Origin: Corynebacterium resistens DSM 45100
GTDB taxonomy: Bacteria; Actinomycetota; Actinomycetes; Mycobacteriales; Mycobacteriaceae
Assembly: GCF_000177535.2 (NCBI RefSeq)
Contig: NC_015673.1
Location: forward strand, 434,001 to 498,000
Length of the DNA stretch: 64,000 nucleotides
Reading direction: 5' to 3'
Shown: one piece after another, positions 27,163 through 35,950 of the stretch
Position numbering within the stretch: position 1 is the first letter of the stretch
Layout of the letters: each line of letters begins with the position of its first letter
The notes under the pieces: generated by a model
Database searches by the model: none
What the model was told of the DNA's origin: nothing
What the model saw: only the letters and a program-made list of their open reading frames with translations
Position numbers and translations under genes: made by a program

Positions 27163-28653
27163 CTAATCGATCTTCGTCGACCACGTGTGCACGGGCTCGC
27201 CGGTCTGTTGATTCTCCAAGTAGGCAGCAAGCATGCGGGCAATTGCTTCTCGACGCCGCGGGGAATCGGGTTCGATATTGCTACCACCTGTGTTTGCCAG
27301 CGCGGTGAGCTGCCAAGTGGCGCCATTTTGACGGGACTTCGTGCGAGCCTCGATGATTCCCAAGTAGGTCTCAATGAGGTCCTTGTCAACATCAAGTGCT
27401 AACAAACCTCGGCGGGAACGCTCCAGCAGGTGCTCACAAACCAGTTCGCTGACACTGATCTTTCCAACTCTTGGCCATTTCATGCGAGCGAAAAGTCCGT
27501 CGCGGGCGCCAGCTTTGAAGTTCGCGTCCGCATCAGAGAACGGCAGGCGGGACCACACTGGACGGGCCTGGTTACTCAGGTACTTCACGAGCCCGTAGTA
27601 GAACGCGGCATCTGCCACGATGTCCGCGGGCGTAGGGCCGGCGGGCAGCAGGCGGTTTTCTACACGAATGTGTGCTTGTGGGGTGCCGGGATCGTAGATC
27701 GGGCGATTCCAGCGCCACACCGTACCGTTTTGCAGGTTCAGGTAGTGCAGCGCGGGATTCTCGCCGTCCATGATCGGACTGCCCGAAGCCATGCGAGCTT
27801 CTGGCAATAGTGGGGAGAAGTAGCGGACGTTCTCCTCGAATAGGTCGAAAACGCTGGTGATCCAGCGCTCGCCGAACCAAACGCGCGGGCGCACGCCCTG
27901 ATTCACTAGTTCATTTGTGCGCGTATCGATGGACTGGGCAAACAGTGGGATGCGCGATTCATGCCACAGCTGGTATCCCGCGAAAAGCGGGGAATTGGCG
28001 CTCACCGCCGCTTGGATACCGGCGATCGCCTGCGAGGCATTCCATGCATCCGCAAAGCGATTCGGCGCGACTTGCAAGTGCAGCTGGATTGATGTGCACG
28101 CGGATTCGGGAGCGATGTCCTCGAAATCATGCAGGTAACGATCTTGGCGTGCAATGTCGATACGCACCAGCTCACCGCGCGCCTCCATAACTGCGTTGCT
28201 CAGTGCACGATAACGATTCTCCTGCGTCATCCATTCGGGATCAGAAAGGAACTCGGTGGTCAGCGTAGGCAACGTCCCGATCATAGCGACGTTAGCACCG
28301 GCCTTGCGCGCGGCAGTGCGCGCAGTCTCGAGGCGGTCGTCAAGGCCGGCGTGGAGCTTCTGAAGCCCATCACCGGAAATAGACAGCGGAGGGTGGTTCA
28401 TCTCGATGTTGAAGGAACCAATTTCGGACTGATACTCGTCAGAGAGTTCTGATAAAACGTCCTTGCCCACTGGTGCGGGCTGCATGTTGTCGTCAACGAG
28501 GTTGAGCTCGAGCTCCAAACCAATGGAACCCTCATCCATGAACTCGGCTTCCTGGAGGTGGTGATCAAAAAGCTCGAGATCTCGCAGCAAGCGCTCGCGG
28601 TAGTGAGTACGTTGCTTGGGGGTGTAGGTGTGTGATGATACGGCGTCTCCCAT
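27163..28653 (-). CDS. Glutamate-cysteine ligase family (GCS2) protein
   Basis: 496 residues. GSIGLELELNLVDD, IGSFNIEMNHPPL, HLQV and RVENRLLPAGPTPADIVAD fit the carboxylate-amine ligase fold of the GCS2 family, which joins the gamma-carboxyl of glutamate to an amine such as cysteine using ATP. Corynebacteria use mycothiol rather than glutathione, so the true product is uncertain. ATG at 28653. Stands alone; the downstream neighbour is the right end of the ssrA element. Confidence 0.8.
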   Translation of the reverse strand: MGDAVSSHTYTPKQRTHYRERLLRDLELFDHHLQEAEFMDEGSIGLELELNLVDDNMQPAPVGKDVLSELSDEYQSEIGSFNIEMNHPPLSISGDGLQKLHAGLDDRLETARTAARKAGANVAMIGTLPTLTTEFLSDPEWMTQENRYRALSNAVMEARGELVRIDIARQDRYLHDFEDIAPESACTSIQLHLQVAPNRFADAWNASQAIAGIQAAVSANSPLFAGYQLWHESRIPLFAQSIDTRTNELVNQGVRPRVWFGERWITSVFDLFEENVRYFSPLLPEARMASGSPIMDGENPALHYLNLQNGTVWRWNRPIYDPGTPQAHIRVENRLLPAGPTPADIVADAAFYYGLVKYLSNQARPVWSRLPFSDADANFKAGARDGLFARMKWPRVGKISVSELVCEHLLERSRRGLLALDVDKDLIETYLGIIEARTKSRQNGATWQLTALANTGGSNIEPDSPRRREAIARMLAAYLENQQTGEPVHTWSTKID

Positions 28654-28716
28654 GCAGTAAGCATATAGCAGCAGGCACGGCAGGGCGCTCGGTTAATGAA
28701 GCGCCATTTTTAATCC

Positions 28717-28950
28717 TTAGTTGATGCGTGCTTGCTTATTTGCCCAGGCCTGCTCGCGCAAACTATTCTTGCGAACTTTTCCAGTGGACGTCCGGGGGAG
28801 CTCATCGAGAATCACAATCTCTCGTGGCGCCTTATAACCCGCAATCCGGGCACGGCAATGCGCGATGACAGCGTCCCCAATGGCCTCGTGATCGGCGGAC
28901 TTAGCCTCTGGACGCAGCACCACATAGGCTCGTGGCCGTTCACCATGAGT
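28717..28950 (-). pseudogene. Acyl-CoA synthetase, C-terminal remnant
   Basis: The frame reads GERPRAYVVLRPEAKS, ARIAGYKAPREIVILDELPRTSTGKVRKNSLRE (shown in two parts), the last 70 or so residues of an AMP-forming acyl-CoA synthetase including the catalytic lysine of TSTGKVRK. The first 450 or so residues are missing: the frame is cut at about 28950 where the symporter gene ends. A decayed leftover. Confidence 0.8.
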
Positions 28951-28953
28951 TTT

Positions 28954-30453
28954 CTAGTTGTGGCCTTCCACTTTGTTCGCCGCAGGTGCGGTTGCTGGCT
29001 GTCCTGCCGGAGTGTCCGCACGCCACGGGTTCTTCGTGTCGATGAGGAACTTTTCCACGTCCTTCGGAGTAGCTCGCAGCGTTGGGTCGAAAGCCAAGTA
29101 TGCCTTCGTCTCCTTAGCAATGAGTCCGGAAAGGATAAGCAGACCAACCAGGTTTGGAAGCGCCATCAAACCGTTAGCAATGTCCGCCAATGTCCACACC
29201 ACGCTCAGTTCGGTCGTTGCACCAACAAAGACCACACAGGTGAAGATCATGCGGTAGGGCAGGGAAGCCCACAATCCTAGTGCCCGTTCCGCATTGCGTT
29301 CGCCGTAGTAGGACCAGCCGAGGATTGTTGAGAACGCAAAGAATACGACGGAAACAGAAACGATTGTGCCTCCCCAGTCGGCTCCGATGCCAGCGCGGAA
29401 AGCATCCGCGGTCATCGTTCCGGCCGATTCCTTGCCGCCGGTCCACACACCGGTGGTCACAATCACAAGGCCCGTCATCGTGACGACGATGATGGTATCG
29501 ATGAAGGTCTGAGTCATGGAAACCAAGCCCTGACGAACAGGGTGCGTGGTCTTCGCAGCCGAGGCGGCAATAGCGGCCGAACCCATACCGGATTCATTGG
29601 AGAAGATGCCACGAGCCACACCCATCTGCAAAGCGACGATGATTGCAGCACCGGCGAAACCACCGGTGGCAGCGGTACCGGAGAAAGCATCAGAGAAAAT
29701 CTGCCCGAGGGCCCCTGGGATCTGGTCGGCGTGCATCGCCAAAACGATGAAGCCACCAACTAGATAAATAACAATCATCAGAGGTACGAAGGCCGACGTA
29801 ACCTTACCGATGGTCTCGATACCACCTAGCAAGACGGCGCCGATCAATATGAACATCACCACACCGGTGACCCATGGATCGACATTGAACGTGTCCTTCA
29901 AACCTTCTGCAACGGCATTAGCCTGCGTGAGGTTACCGATACCGAAGGACGCAATAATTGCTGCGATCGTAAAGAACCAAGCGAGGAACGTACCCAGTCC
30001 GCCCTTGATTCCGTACTGCAAATACCGCTGTGGACCACCGGAAATCTTCCCGTTTGCGTCCGCAGTGCGGAAGCGCACACCTAGGTAAGCCTCGGAATAT
30101 TTAGAGGCCATGCCGACGAGGCCTGTTACCCACATCCAAAACAGTGCACCGGGCCCACCGATAGATAGCGCTGTGGCTACACCGACGATATTGCCGACAC
30201 CCACCGTGGCGGCTAGAGCGGTGGTCAGTGCTTGGTATTGGGTGATATCGCCCGCGCCGCCTTCTTCATCGCGGTCAATCAAACCGTGGCGTAATGCGAC
30301 AAAGAGATAACGAAACTGCAGTCCAGTCAATCGGATTGTCAGGAATAGGCCCGTGCCCAGCAGCAGGGGAATAAGGAAGAAAGGCCCCCAGATAAAACCA
30401 TCGATGGAGTCCAGATTCTCACCGAAACTCGCTTGATATGAAACGTCAACCAT
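28954..30453 (-). CDS. Alanine/glycine:cation symporter (AGCS family)
   Basis: 499 residues from ATG 30453 (MVDVSYQASFGENLD) with about 10-11 membrane helices. Family signatures: ATVGVGNIVGVATALSIGG, FWMWVTGLVGMASKYSE, SNESGMGSAAIAAS and WSYYGERNAE. Imports alanine or glycine with sodium or protons. A TATTGT lies 6-11 nt before the ATG, suggesting a short or absent leader. The open frame extends upstream to 30789, but those residues lack family character. Divergent from pgm. Confidence 0.9.
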   Translation of the reverse strand: MVDVSYQASFGENLDSIDGFIWGPFFLIPLLLGTGLFLTIRLTGLQFRYLFVALRHGLIDRDEEGGAGDITQYQALTTALAATVGVGNIVGVATALSIGGPGALFWMWVTGLVGMASKYSEAYLGVRFRTADANGKISGGPQRYLQYGIKGGLGTFLAWFFTIAAIIASFGIGNLTQANAVAEGLKDTFNVDPWVTGVVMFILIGAVLLGGIETIGKVTSAFVPLMIVIYLVGGFIVLAMHADQIPGALGQIFSDAFSGTAATGGFAGAAIIVALQMGVARGIFSNESGMGSAAIAASAAKTTHPVRQGLVSMTQTFIDTIIVVTMTGLVIVTTGVWTGGKESAGTMTADAFRAGIGADWGGTIVSVSVVFFAFSTILGWSYYGERNAERALGLWASLPYRMIFTCVVFVGATTELSVVWTLADIANGLMALPNLVGLLILSGLIAKETKAYLAFDPTLRATPKDVEKFLIDTKNPWRADTPAGQPATAPAANKVEGHN

Positions 30454-30629
30454 GTGAAAACAATACAGTGGGCCGCATATTAGTTGGATCGATTTCCAAA
30501 ACTTATTCCAATGTTGCACTGAACCCGCGAACCGGGGCGCGCTCGTCAAGCAAGAACCGCCACCATATTGCAATCTATAGGTGAGGGCTCGCTGCCCCGA
30601 TACCACCGACAATTTCCGAGGAATCCAAC

Positions 30630-32372
30630 ATGCACCCACGCGCCGGGCAACCCGCAACCGCTTCTGACCTAGACAACATCCCAGCTCTATTGGAGGCGTA
30701 TCACTCCATCCATCCGGATGCCACTGATCCAGCCCAGCGCGTGACCTTCGGAACGTCCGGCCACCGTGGAAGTTCCCTAGATGGGGCATTCAACGAGGAT
30801 CACATCGCGGCCACTACCCAAGCCATTGTTGATTACCGCACTGAACAGGGTATTCGTGGCCCCATCTATATCGGTCGCGATCCCCACGCGCTGTCCGAGC
30901 CAGCCCAGGCCACTGCCCTCGAGGTGCTAGCGGGCAATGGAGTGGAGGTTCGCGTTGATTCGGCCGATGGTTTTGTTCCCACCCCCGCCATTAGCTTCGC
31001 CATTCTGGAGCACAACAAGGTTCTACCGGGTGGGCCAACGGGTACCGACGCCAACCGGGCCGATGGCATTGTCATCACCCCGTCCCACAACCCACCCCGT
31101 GACGGTGGTTTCAAATACAACCCCCCAACGGGCGGACCAGCAGATGCGAATGCCACGGAATGGATCGCTGACCGCGCCAATAGCTACCTTGACGGCAAGC
31201 TGGACGATATCAAGCGTTCTACGAGCACAGATACTTTTATTAAGCACGACTACTTAGGCCTTTACGTGGATGCACTGCCACAAGTCGTTGATCTCGCAGC
31301 CATTAAATGTGCAGGGGTACGCATCGGCGCTGATCCGATGGGCGGTGCATCGGTGGAATACTGGCAGCGGATTGCAGATGTACATGGTCTTGACCTCACC
31401 GTGGTTAACCCCAAGGTCGATCCAGCGTTTAGCTTTATGACTTTGGACGGGGACGGCAAGATCCGTATGGACTGCTCTTCGCCATACGCCATGGCGTCTC
31501 TCGTGAACGCGGTCAGCGGTGCACAGACACTAGGCGCTCAGAGCTCAGTCGCACGGGCTGACAGCGAACGGGTGTCAGCTGGACAAACGGCTCCAGGGCA
31601 ACGCGTGAGCCAAGCGGCATTTGATATTGCCACCGGCAATGATGCCGATTCCGATCGCCACGGGATTGTTACTCCAGATGCCGGCCTGATGAACCCGAAT
31701 AACTACCTAGCTGTGGCCATCGACTACCTGCTAGGGCACCGGAATGATTGGCCCGAGGTGGCGTCGGTAGGAAAAACCCTCGTGAGCTCGCAGATGATAG
31801 ACAAGGTAGTTATGGCCCACGGGGGCAAGCTTATGGAGGTGCCAGTCGGGTTTAAGTGGTTTGTGCCAGGGCTCGTGGATGGCAGCGTAGTTTTCGGCGG
31901 CGAAGAGTCCGCGGGCGCGAGCTTCTTGCGATTCGACGGCTCCGTGTGGTCGACCGATAAGGATGGCATCATTGCCGACCTTTTGGCATCTGAGATCTTG
32001 GCCGTTACGGAGCAGAGCCCGTCACAGCGTTACCAAGAACTCGCCGAGAGATTCGGTGCACCTGCTTATACTCGTATCGACGCCGAGGCGAACCGAGAGC
32101 AAAAAGCCAAGCTTAAGGCCCTCAGTGCCGATGATGTGCAGCAATCGGAGCTCGCGGGAGAGAAGATCACTGCCGTGATGACGACCGCGCCTGGCAATAA
32201 CGCCGCTATTGGGGGAGTTAAGGTGACCACGGACAGTGCTTGGTTCGCAGCTCGCCCATCGGGAACTGAAGACAAGTACAAGATTTACGCGGAATCTATG
32301 CGCGGTGAAGAGCACCTGAGTGAAGTTGTGGAAGCAGCCCAAGGGGTAGTGGATTCGGTTTTGCGCGATTAA
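30630..32372 (+). CDS. pgm: Phosphoglucomutase, alpha-D-glucose specific
   Basis: 580 residues with the active-site Ser in TPSHNPPRDGGFKYN, N-terminal FGTSGHRGSS, Mg loop GNDADSDRHG, sugar loop FGGEESAGAS and phosphate loop RPSGTEDKYK. Converts glucose 1-phosphate and glucose 6-phosphate, feeding glycogen, trehalose and cell-wall sugar nucleotides. GAGGAA precedes the ATG. It is some 30 residues longer than most homologues, mainly from a Ser/Ala/Gln-rich insert (about residues 295-330, around SGAQTLGAQSSVARADSE) just before the metal-binding loop. Confidence 0.93.
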   Translation: MHPRAGQPATASDLDNIPALLEAYHSIHPDATDPAQRVTFGTSGHRGSSLDGAFNEDHIAATTQAIVDYRTEQGIRGPIYIGRDPHALSEPAQATALEVLAGNGVEVRVDSADGFVPTPAISFAILEHNKVLPGGPTGTDANRADGIVITPSHNPPRDGGFKYNPPTGGPADANATEWIADRANSYLDGKLDDIKRSTSTDTFIKHDYLGLYVDALPQVVDLAAIKCAGVRIGADPMGGASVEYWQRIADVHGLDLTVVNPKVDPAFSFMTLDGDGKIRMDCSSPYAMASLVNAVSGAQTLGAQSSVARADSERVSAGQTAPGQRVSQAAFDIATGNDADSDRHGIVTPDAGLMNPNNYLAVAIDYLLGHRNDWPEVASVGKTLVSSQMIDKVVMAHGGKLMEVPVGFKWFVPGLVDGSVVFGGEESAGASFLRFDGSVWSTDKDGIIADLLASEILAVTEQSPSQRYQELAERFGAPAYTRIDAEANREQKAKLKALSADDVQQSELAGEKITAVMTTAPGNNAAIGGVKVTTDSAWFAARPSGTEDKYKIYAESMRGEEHLSEVVEAAQGVVDSVLRD

Positions 32373-32635
32373 ATACCCGCAGGTTGAGACTGTGAAAATG
32401 CTGTGGTGGCCTCGCGTGATATTGCTAGTTGGCTGTCAATTGCGCAGTTCAGGGGCAAATCATTAGAGAATTTATGCACTTGGCCGTTAGAGTAGAGCCT
32501 TGTTGTATAGAGCACACGTCCCATAGCTGAATTCCGAAGATTAATTCGCAGGTTTTCAAGGTTGGGAATCGTGACCGAAGGGTGCGTTTTCATGCTTGGG
32601 GCGTGGTAACGGCAACCGTGAAAGGACAATCCTAA

Positions 32636-33460
32636 GTGAGTCAGCAGATTAAGGCGCCGAATAGCCGAGGTGGAAGCGGTTTTGTTTGGGTAGTCGTCGC
32701 GATTCTCGCGATCGCCGCTGTCGTTATTGGGCTATTCGTGTGGAAGCAGAGCACCAAGAACAATATTGCCGAAGAAATGCCTCAACAAGACGTGAATTTC
32801 ACGGTATCGGCTAAAGACGGTGCGATCGAGTTGGCTTCCGACAAACTGAAGAAGGATGCGCCGACGGTTGAAGTATTTTCCGATTTCTCCTGCCCTCACT
32901 GCTCTGACTTGGTGAAGGCCGACCATGAGGACATGCACAAGGCGTTGACCGACGGCGACGTCAAGGTTGTGTTCCGCTTCCTTAACATTCTGGATCAAAA
33001 GCCAGGTGGTTCCTCCACCCGCGGTGGTGCGGTTGCCTACGCAATTGCTAAGACTGGCAACGCAAAGGCGTTCTGGAATATGCATGACAAGATGTACTTG
33101 GATCAGGCAGAGGTCGCCCGTACTTGGGGATGGGAGGAATTAGGCAAGGCAGCTGAGGCGTATGACATCGATCCTGGCTTGGTCGAGAAGATCAAGAAGG
33201 GCGAGGTGCAAAACGAGGACTCTTCCATGTTCGATAAGAACTCGAAGATCCTCACTGACCGCGGTCAGCAAGTCTCCACACCGCAGGTATTCGCCAACGG
33301 CAAGGCCTATGAATTAAAGCCAGACGGTCAAGGCGGCATCAAGTCGTGGGTTCCTGACCTTGTATGGAACAAGGACAAAACTGCTCAGAACAAGACCGCG
33401 CAGGACAAAACTGCTCAGGACAAGGGCGAGGATAAAAGCAAGGGAACTAACACGAAGTAG
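32636..33460 (+). CDS. Membrane-anchored DsbA-like thiol-disulfide oxidoreductase
   Basis: 274 residues: a short cytosolic tail, one membrane helix (about 16-36), then an extracellular thioredoxin fold of the DsbA type with CPHC at 86-89 and the cis-Pro loop STPQVFANG. The C-terminus carries a short repeat (DKTAQNKTAQDKTAQDK). Starts at GTG 32636 after AAAGGA. Such proteins introduce disulfides into secreted proteins; the VKOR at 58453 could reoxidise it. The related MdbA in C. diphtheriae folds pilins, but which paralogue this is cannot be said. Confidence 0.85.
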   Translation: MSQQIKAPNSRGGSGFVWVVVAILAIAAVVIGLFVWKQSTKNNIAEEMPQQDVNFTVSAKDGAIELASDKLKKDAPTVEVFSDFSCPHCSDLVKADHEDMHKALTDGDVKVVFRFLNILDQKPGGSSTRGGAVAYAIAKTGNAKAFWNMHDKMYLDQAEVARTWGWEELGKAAEAYDIDPGLVEKIKKGEVQNEDSSMFDKNSKILTDRGQQVSTPQVFANGKAYELKPDGQGGIKSWVPDLVWNKDKTAQNKTAQDKTAQDKGEDKSKGTNTK

Positions 33461-33528
33461 CACTTCGCGTTAGGCACGGTTGCCTGCAACCCCCTTTCCG
33501 CCACTCGCGTTGTTAGACAGGATTGGCT

Positions 33529-33552
33529 AAAAGGCCGGCCGGCCTTTTCTTT
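33529..33552 (+). terminator. Terminator after the DsbA-like gene
   Basis: AAAAGGCC GGCC GGCCTTTT hairpin followed by CTTTT. Confidence 0.85.
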
Positions 33553-33650
33553 TCCATCACTTATGACCAGCGGATTTGGATTGAATGATTGACATCGGGT
33601 AGCTTTAAATCCGTTCGCTTCTCCACAGAGAACGCGCATCGCTTTAATGC

Positions 33651-33723
33651 GGGGCTATGGCGCAGCTGGTAGCGCACCACACTGGCAGTGTGGGGGTCAC
33701 GGGTTCGAGTCCCGTTAGCTCCA
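33651..33723 (+). tRNA. tRNA-Ala (GGC)
   Basis: A 73-nt cloverleaf. Acceptor GGGGCTA pairs with TAGCTCC, anticodon GGC at 33684-33686 inside the loop CTGGCAG, T-loop TTCGAGT. CCA is not encoded. Confidence 0.95.
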
Positions 33724-33731
33724 CAGAGACT

Positions 33732-33769
33732 AAATCCCCAGTTCACTCACGAACTGGGGATTTGTTGTA
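33732..33769 (+). terminator. Terminator after tRNA-Ala
   Basis: A perfect 13-bp stem (AAATCCCCAGTTC / GAACTGGGGATTT) with a 6-nt loop, then GTTGT. Confidence 0.85.
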
Positions 33770-33830
33770 TCCACGCAGTTCGGGGCTTACACCACCACAG
33801 TTTCCGGAATACCTTTTTGAGGACACGAAA

Positions 33831-33872
33831 ACCAACCGCTATGGCAAAGAAACCAACCGCTATGGCAAAGAA
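33831..33872 (+). repeat. Two tandem 21-bp repeats
   Basis: The unit ACCAACCGCTATGGCAAAGAA occurs twice head to tail, in the gap between tRNA-Ala and the sigma factor gene. The repeat length is a multiple of three and reads MAKKPTA in one frame, but the frame from 33841 ends after 16 codons. Confidence 0.7.
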
Positions 33873-33906
33873 ACGGCAGAAATTTCGGGGGTAGGTCAGG
33901 AACGGG

Positions 33907-34443
33907 TTAGGGCATTTCGGAGAGTATCTCCCGCAGTTCCTTTTTTGCCCGGTGCAACCGCACCTTGGTTGCTGATACGGAGGATTTTTGGTGTACCGCA
34001 ATTTCCTGAATCTTGAGGCCCGCCACCGACCATAAAACCAGAGCCTCTTGCGACTTCTCTGGGATTTTCTTTAGTGCCTGGGAAACGCGATCATTTTCCA
34101 CGACAGAAGATTCAAATTGAGCAGAGAAATCTTCCAGTTGAATTTCATGACCGAACGAATCGTCGTCCACGGAAACGGTAGCTTTGCGGGATCGAACTAA
34201 TTCCAGCGACGCATTAGAAGCAATCCGGTAAAACCAAGTGGAAAAGGTGGAGGAGCCCCGGAATTTTTCGAGGTTCTTCCACGCTAGCGCCAATGCTGAT
34301 TGCAATGCATCTTCGGCATCGTGGTAGTTGCCACAAATGCGCAGACAAACGTTCCACGCGCGAACCCTGCAATCCTCACATAGGGAGGCGAAAGCGCGCT
34401 GATCACCGCTACGCGCGGCTTCCAGTAGCGCCTTTTCGTCCAT
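33907..34443 (-). CDS. ECF-type RNA polymerase sigma factor
   Basis: 178 residues. Region 2 (about 10-75) includes YHDAEDALQSALALAWKN and FSTWFYRIASNASLELVR; region 4 (about 115-165) includes IPEKSQEALVLWSVAGLKIQEIA and SVSATKVRLHRAKKEL. No anti-sigma factor is adjacent. It is the last leftward gene of the envelope cluster, 142 bp beyond the acidic protein gene. Four promoters in this cluster share an ECF-type pattern, so it probably drives them; this link is inferred. Confidence 0.9.
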   Translation of the reverse strand: MDEKALLEAARSGDQRAFASLCEDCRVRAWNVCLRICGNYHDAEDALQSALALAWKNLEKFRGSSTFSTWFYRIASNASLELVRSRKATVSVDDDSFGHEIQLEDFSAQFESSVVENDRVSQALKKIPEKSQEALVLWSVAGLKIQEIAVHQKSSVSATKVRLHRAKKELREILSEMP

Positions 34444-34585
34444 GCCGTCTACTCTATCGCCACCGCCATGTTGTTTGCTGGCTAATCGGCGCCTATTGCT
34501 TTTTCGTTTCGACGCCGAACGGGGTAACGCCTACCCCTGAATCCCTTGTGTACTCGAGGGAAGTGAATTAATGCGCGTGATTCGA

Positions 34586-35029
34586 TTAAAACTCGCCGGG
34601 CGAGAACCCGTCGTCGGGGAAGTCCAAGAGTTCGAATTCTTCGTCGCCCGCAGAATGCCCCAAAGGATCGTTGGCGCTGGCATCGCCGCCGAAGTGAGAA
34701 CCTCCAGTGGGGAGGCTGTCGGCGTCATTATTTGAAAAGCTGCCGGAGCCCGAGGTTTCGTTGGAGGTATCGCTAGCGGAATCGGGGGAGTCTACCAAAA
34801 CACCGCCATCTTCGGGGTCCACCTCGTTATCACTGCCATCGATGTCGTCGCCGGCAGCCGGCCCATAATCAGTGCCATCGTCGGTAGTGGTGGGGTCGTC
34901 AGTCTGATCTGGTACGACCTCATCGTTGCTCACGAAGGATTCACCAGACAGAGCCCGTGTCATCAATGCATCCCATATATGACCTGGCAGATCGACGAGC
35001 TCTATCTCGGGTTCGAACTCAGGTTCCAT
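34586..35029 (-). CDS. Small acidic protein of the envelope cluster, unknown function
   Basis: 147 residues, rich in Asp/Glu/Ser, almost without basic residues. The N-terminus (EIELVDLPGHIWDALMTRALSG) may form a helix; the rest looks disordered, ending DDGFSPGEF. No signal peptide. It lies 47 bp downstream of the calcium-repeat protein gene and probably shares its transcript. Not a family I recognise; low complexity makes homology hard to judge. Confidence 0.65.
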   Translation of the reverse strand: MEPEFEPEIELVDLPGHIWDALMTRALSGESFVSNDEVVPDQTDDPTTTDDGTDYGPAAGDDIDGSDNEVDPEDGGVLVDSPDSASDTSNETSGSGSFSNNDADSLPTGGSHFGGDASANDPLGHSAGDEEFELLDFPDDGFSPGEF

Positions 35030-35076
35030 GTGTTTGTTTCCCTCTACAGCGAATCAGTGTTGCCCACCCTAACAGC

Positions 35077-35817
35077 TCAGTAGCCATCAGAGTCATGCAT
35101 AGTGCTTGGATCGGAGGCTGGGTCATCGGGCAGAGCATCTTCTTGCGGGGTATCACCCTGGGTTGAGGGATCCCCTGAAGTATCGCCCGCCCGGTAATGA
35201 ATATGATCGGTGAAGTTCGACATTTCTCCGAGGGAACCGCCAACCTCGCCCGCGGTGACTTCGGTTTCTAGAATGCCATCACCGTTATCTGCATCGGTCT
35301 TAGCGATATCGAAAGAGCCGTCGCCGTCAGTATCGATGTAGGCCGAATTAGGTACACCGTCCTGATCCGAGTCGACGATAGCGGTATCGAAGGCACCATC
35401 GTGATCGCTATCGATCAACTGGGTATCGGTCTTCCCGTCCCCATCGGAGTCAATTCGGGTTTCGGTGACCTTCCCATTTTCCAACGTGTCTTGCTGAATG
35501 GTTGCTCCGGATTTGGTGTCCACCACCTTGGCCGTGTCCATTTCTCCATCCTTGTCTTTATCTTGCTGGACAAGATTGGTTTTTTCGTCGAGTGCTTTGA
35601 CTGTGGTTTCTAAAATGCCGTCGCCATCAGTATCGATCTCGGTGAGAACGATCTCCCCTTGATCGTCGAGATGGTGGGTTTGAGTTTGCCCGTCACGGGT
35701 TTGGACATCGATAACATCGTCTCGGCCATCGTTATCCACATCGCGTGGTGAGTAGTATTTGTAGTCTTCAGGGTTGAGCCCCGAGTTGTTCACTGGGGCT
35801 TTGTTCTCGCCGCTCAT
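35077..35817 (-). CDS. Protein with eight DxDxDG calcium-type repeats
   Basis: 246 residues. Between residues 26 and 183 there are eight copies of an Asp-rich loop (DVDNDGRDD, DTDGDGILE, DKDKDGEMD, DSDGDGKTD, DSDHDGAFD, DSDQDGVPN, DTDGDGSFD, DADNGDGILE), spaced roughly 12-35 residues, like thrombospondin type 3 or dockerin-type calcium loops. The C-terminal 60 residues are acidic and disordered. There is no signal peptide or membrane helix, which is unusual for such repeats, normally found outside the cell. The upstream ECF-type promoter lies at 35876-35903. GGGAGGAAA precedes the ATG. Confidence 0.8.
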   Translation of the reverse strand: MSGENKAPVNNSGLNPEDYKYYSPRDVDNDGRDDVIDVQTRDGQTQTHHLDDQGEIVLTEIDTDGDGILETTVKALDEKTNLVQQDKDKDGEMDTAKVVDTKSGATIQQDTLENGKVTETRIDSDGDGKTDTQLIDSDHDGAFDTAIVDSDQDGVPNSAYIDTDGDGSFDIAKTDADNGDGILETEVTAGEVGGSLGEMSNFTDHIHYRAGDTSGDPSTQGDTPQEDALPDDPASDPSTMHDSDGY

Positions 35818-35875
35818 GATTTTCCTCCCAAGAGGGGTGTAGTGAATAGATTGGTTCTGGCAGGGACAATTGTTT

Positions 35876-35903
35876 GACGGCTGGAGCTGCTGGAATGGTT
35901 ACA
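35876..35903 (-). promoter_or_regulatory. ECF-type promoter P1 (calcium-repeat protein gene)
   Basis: Read on the minus strand: TGTAAC (35903-35898), 18 bp, CGTCAAA from 35879. The start codon is about 60 bp further on. Shares -35, spacing and -10 pattern with three other promoters in the cluster. Confidence 0.65.
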
Positions 35904-35950
35904 GCCTGTGAACCTAGCGGGGCAGTAGTTGGGGGCAGCTTATGGATTGA

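Noticed and set aside
30454..30789. N-terminal extension of the alanine symporter frame
   Set aside because: The extra residues lack membrane-protein character and run over the divergent pgm promoter and start; ATG 30453 matches the family start.
32369..32629. Minus-strand frame of 86 codons between pgm and the DsbA-like gene
   Set aside because: No recognisable features and no ribosome site; treated as chance in a 263-bp gap.
34444..34585. Possible autoregulatory ECF promoter before the sigma gene
   Set aside because: Only partial matches (a CGTT/CGTC after poor -35 candidates, wrong spacing); not comparable with P1-P4.
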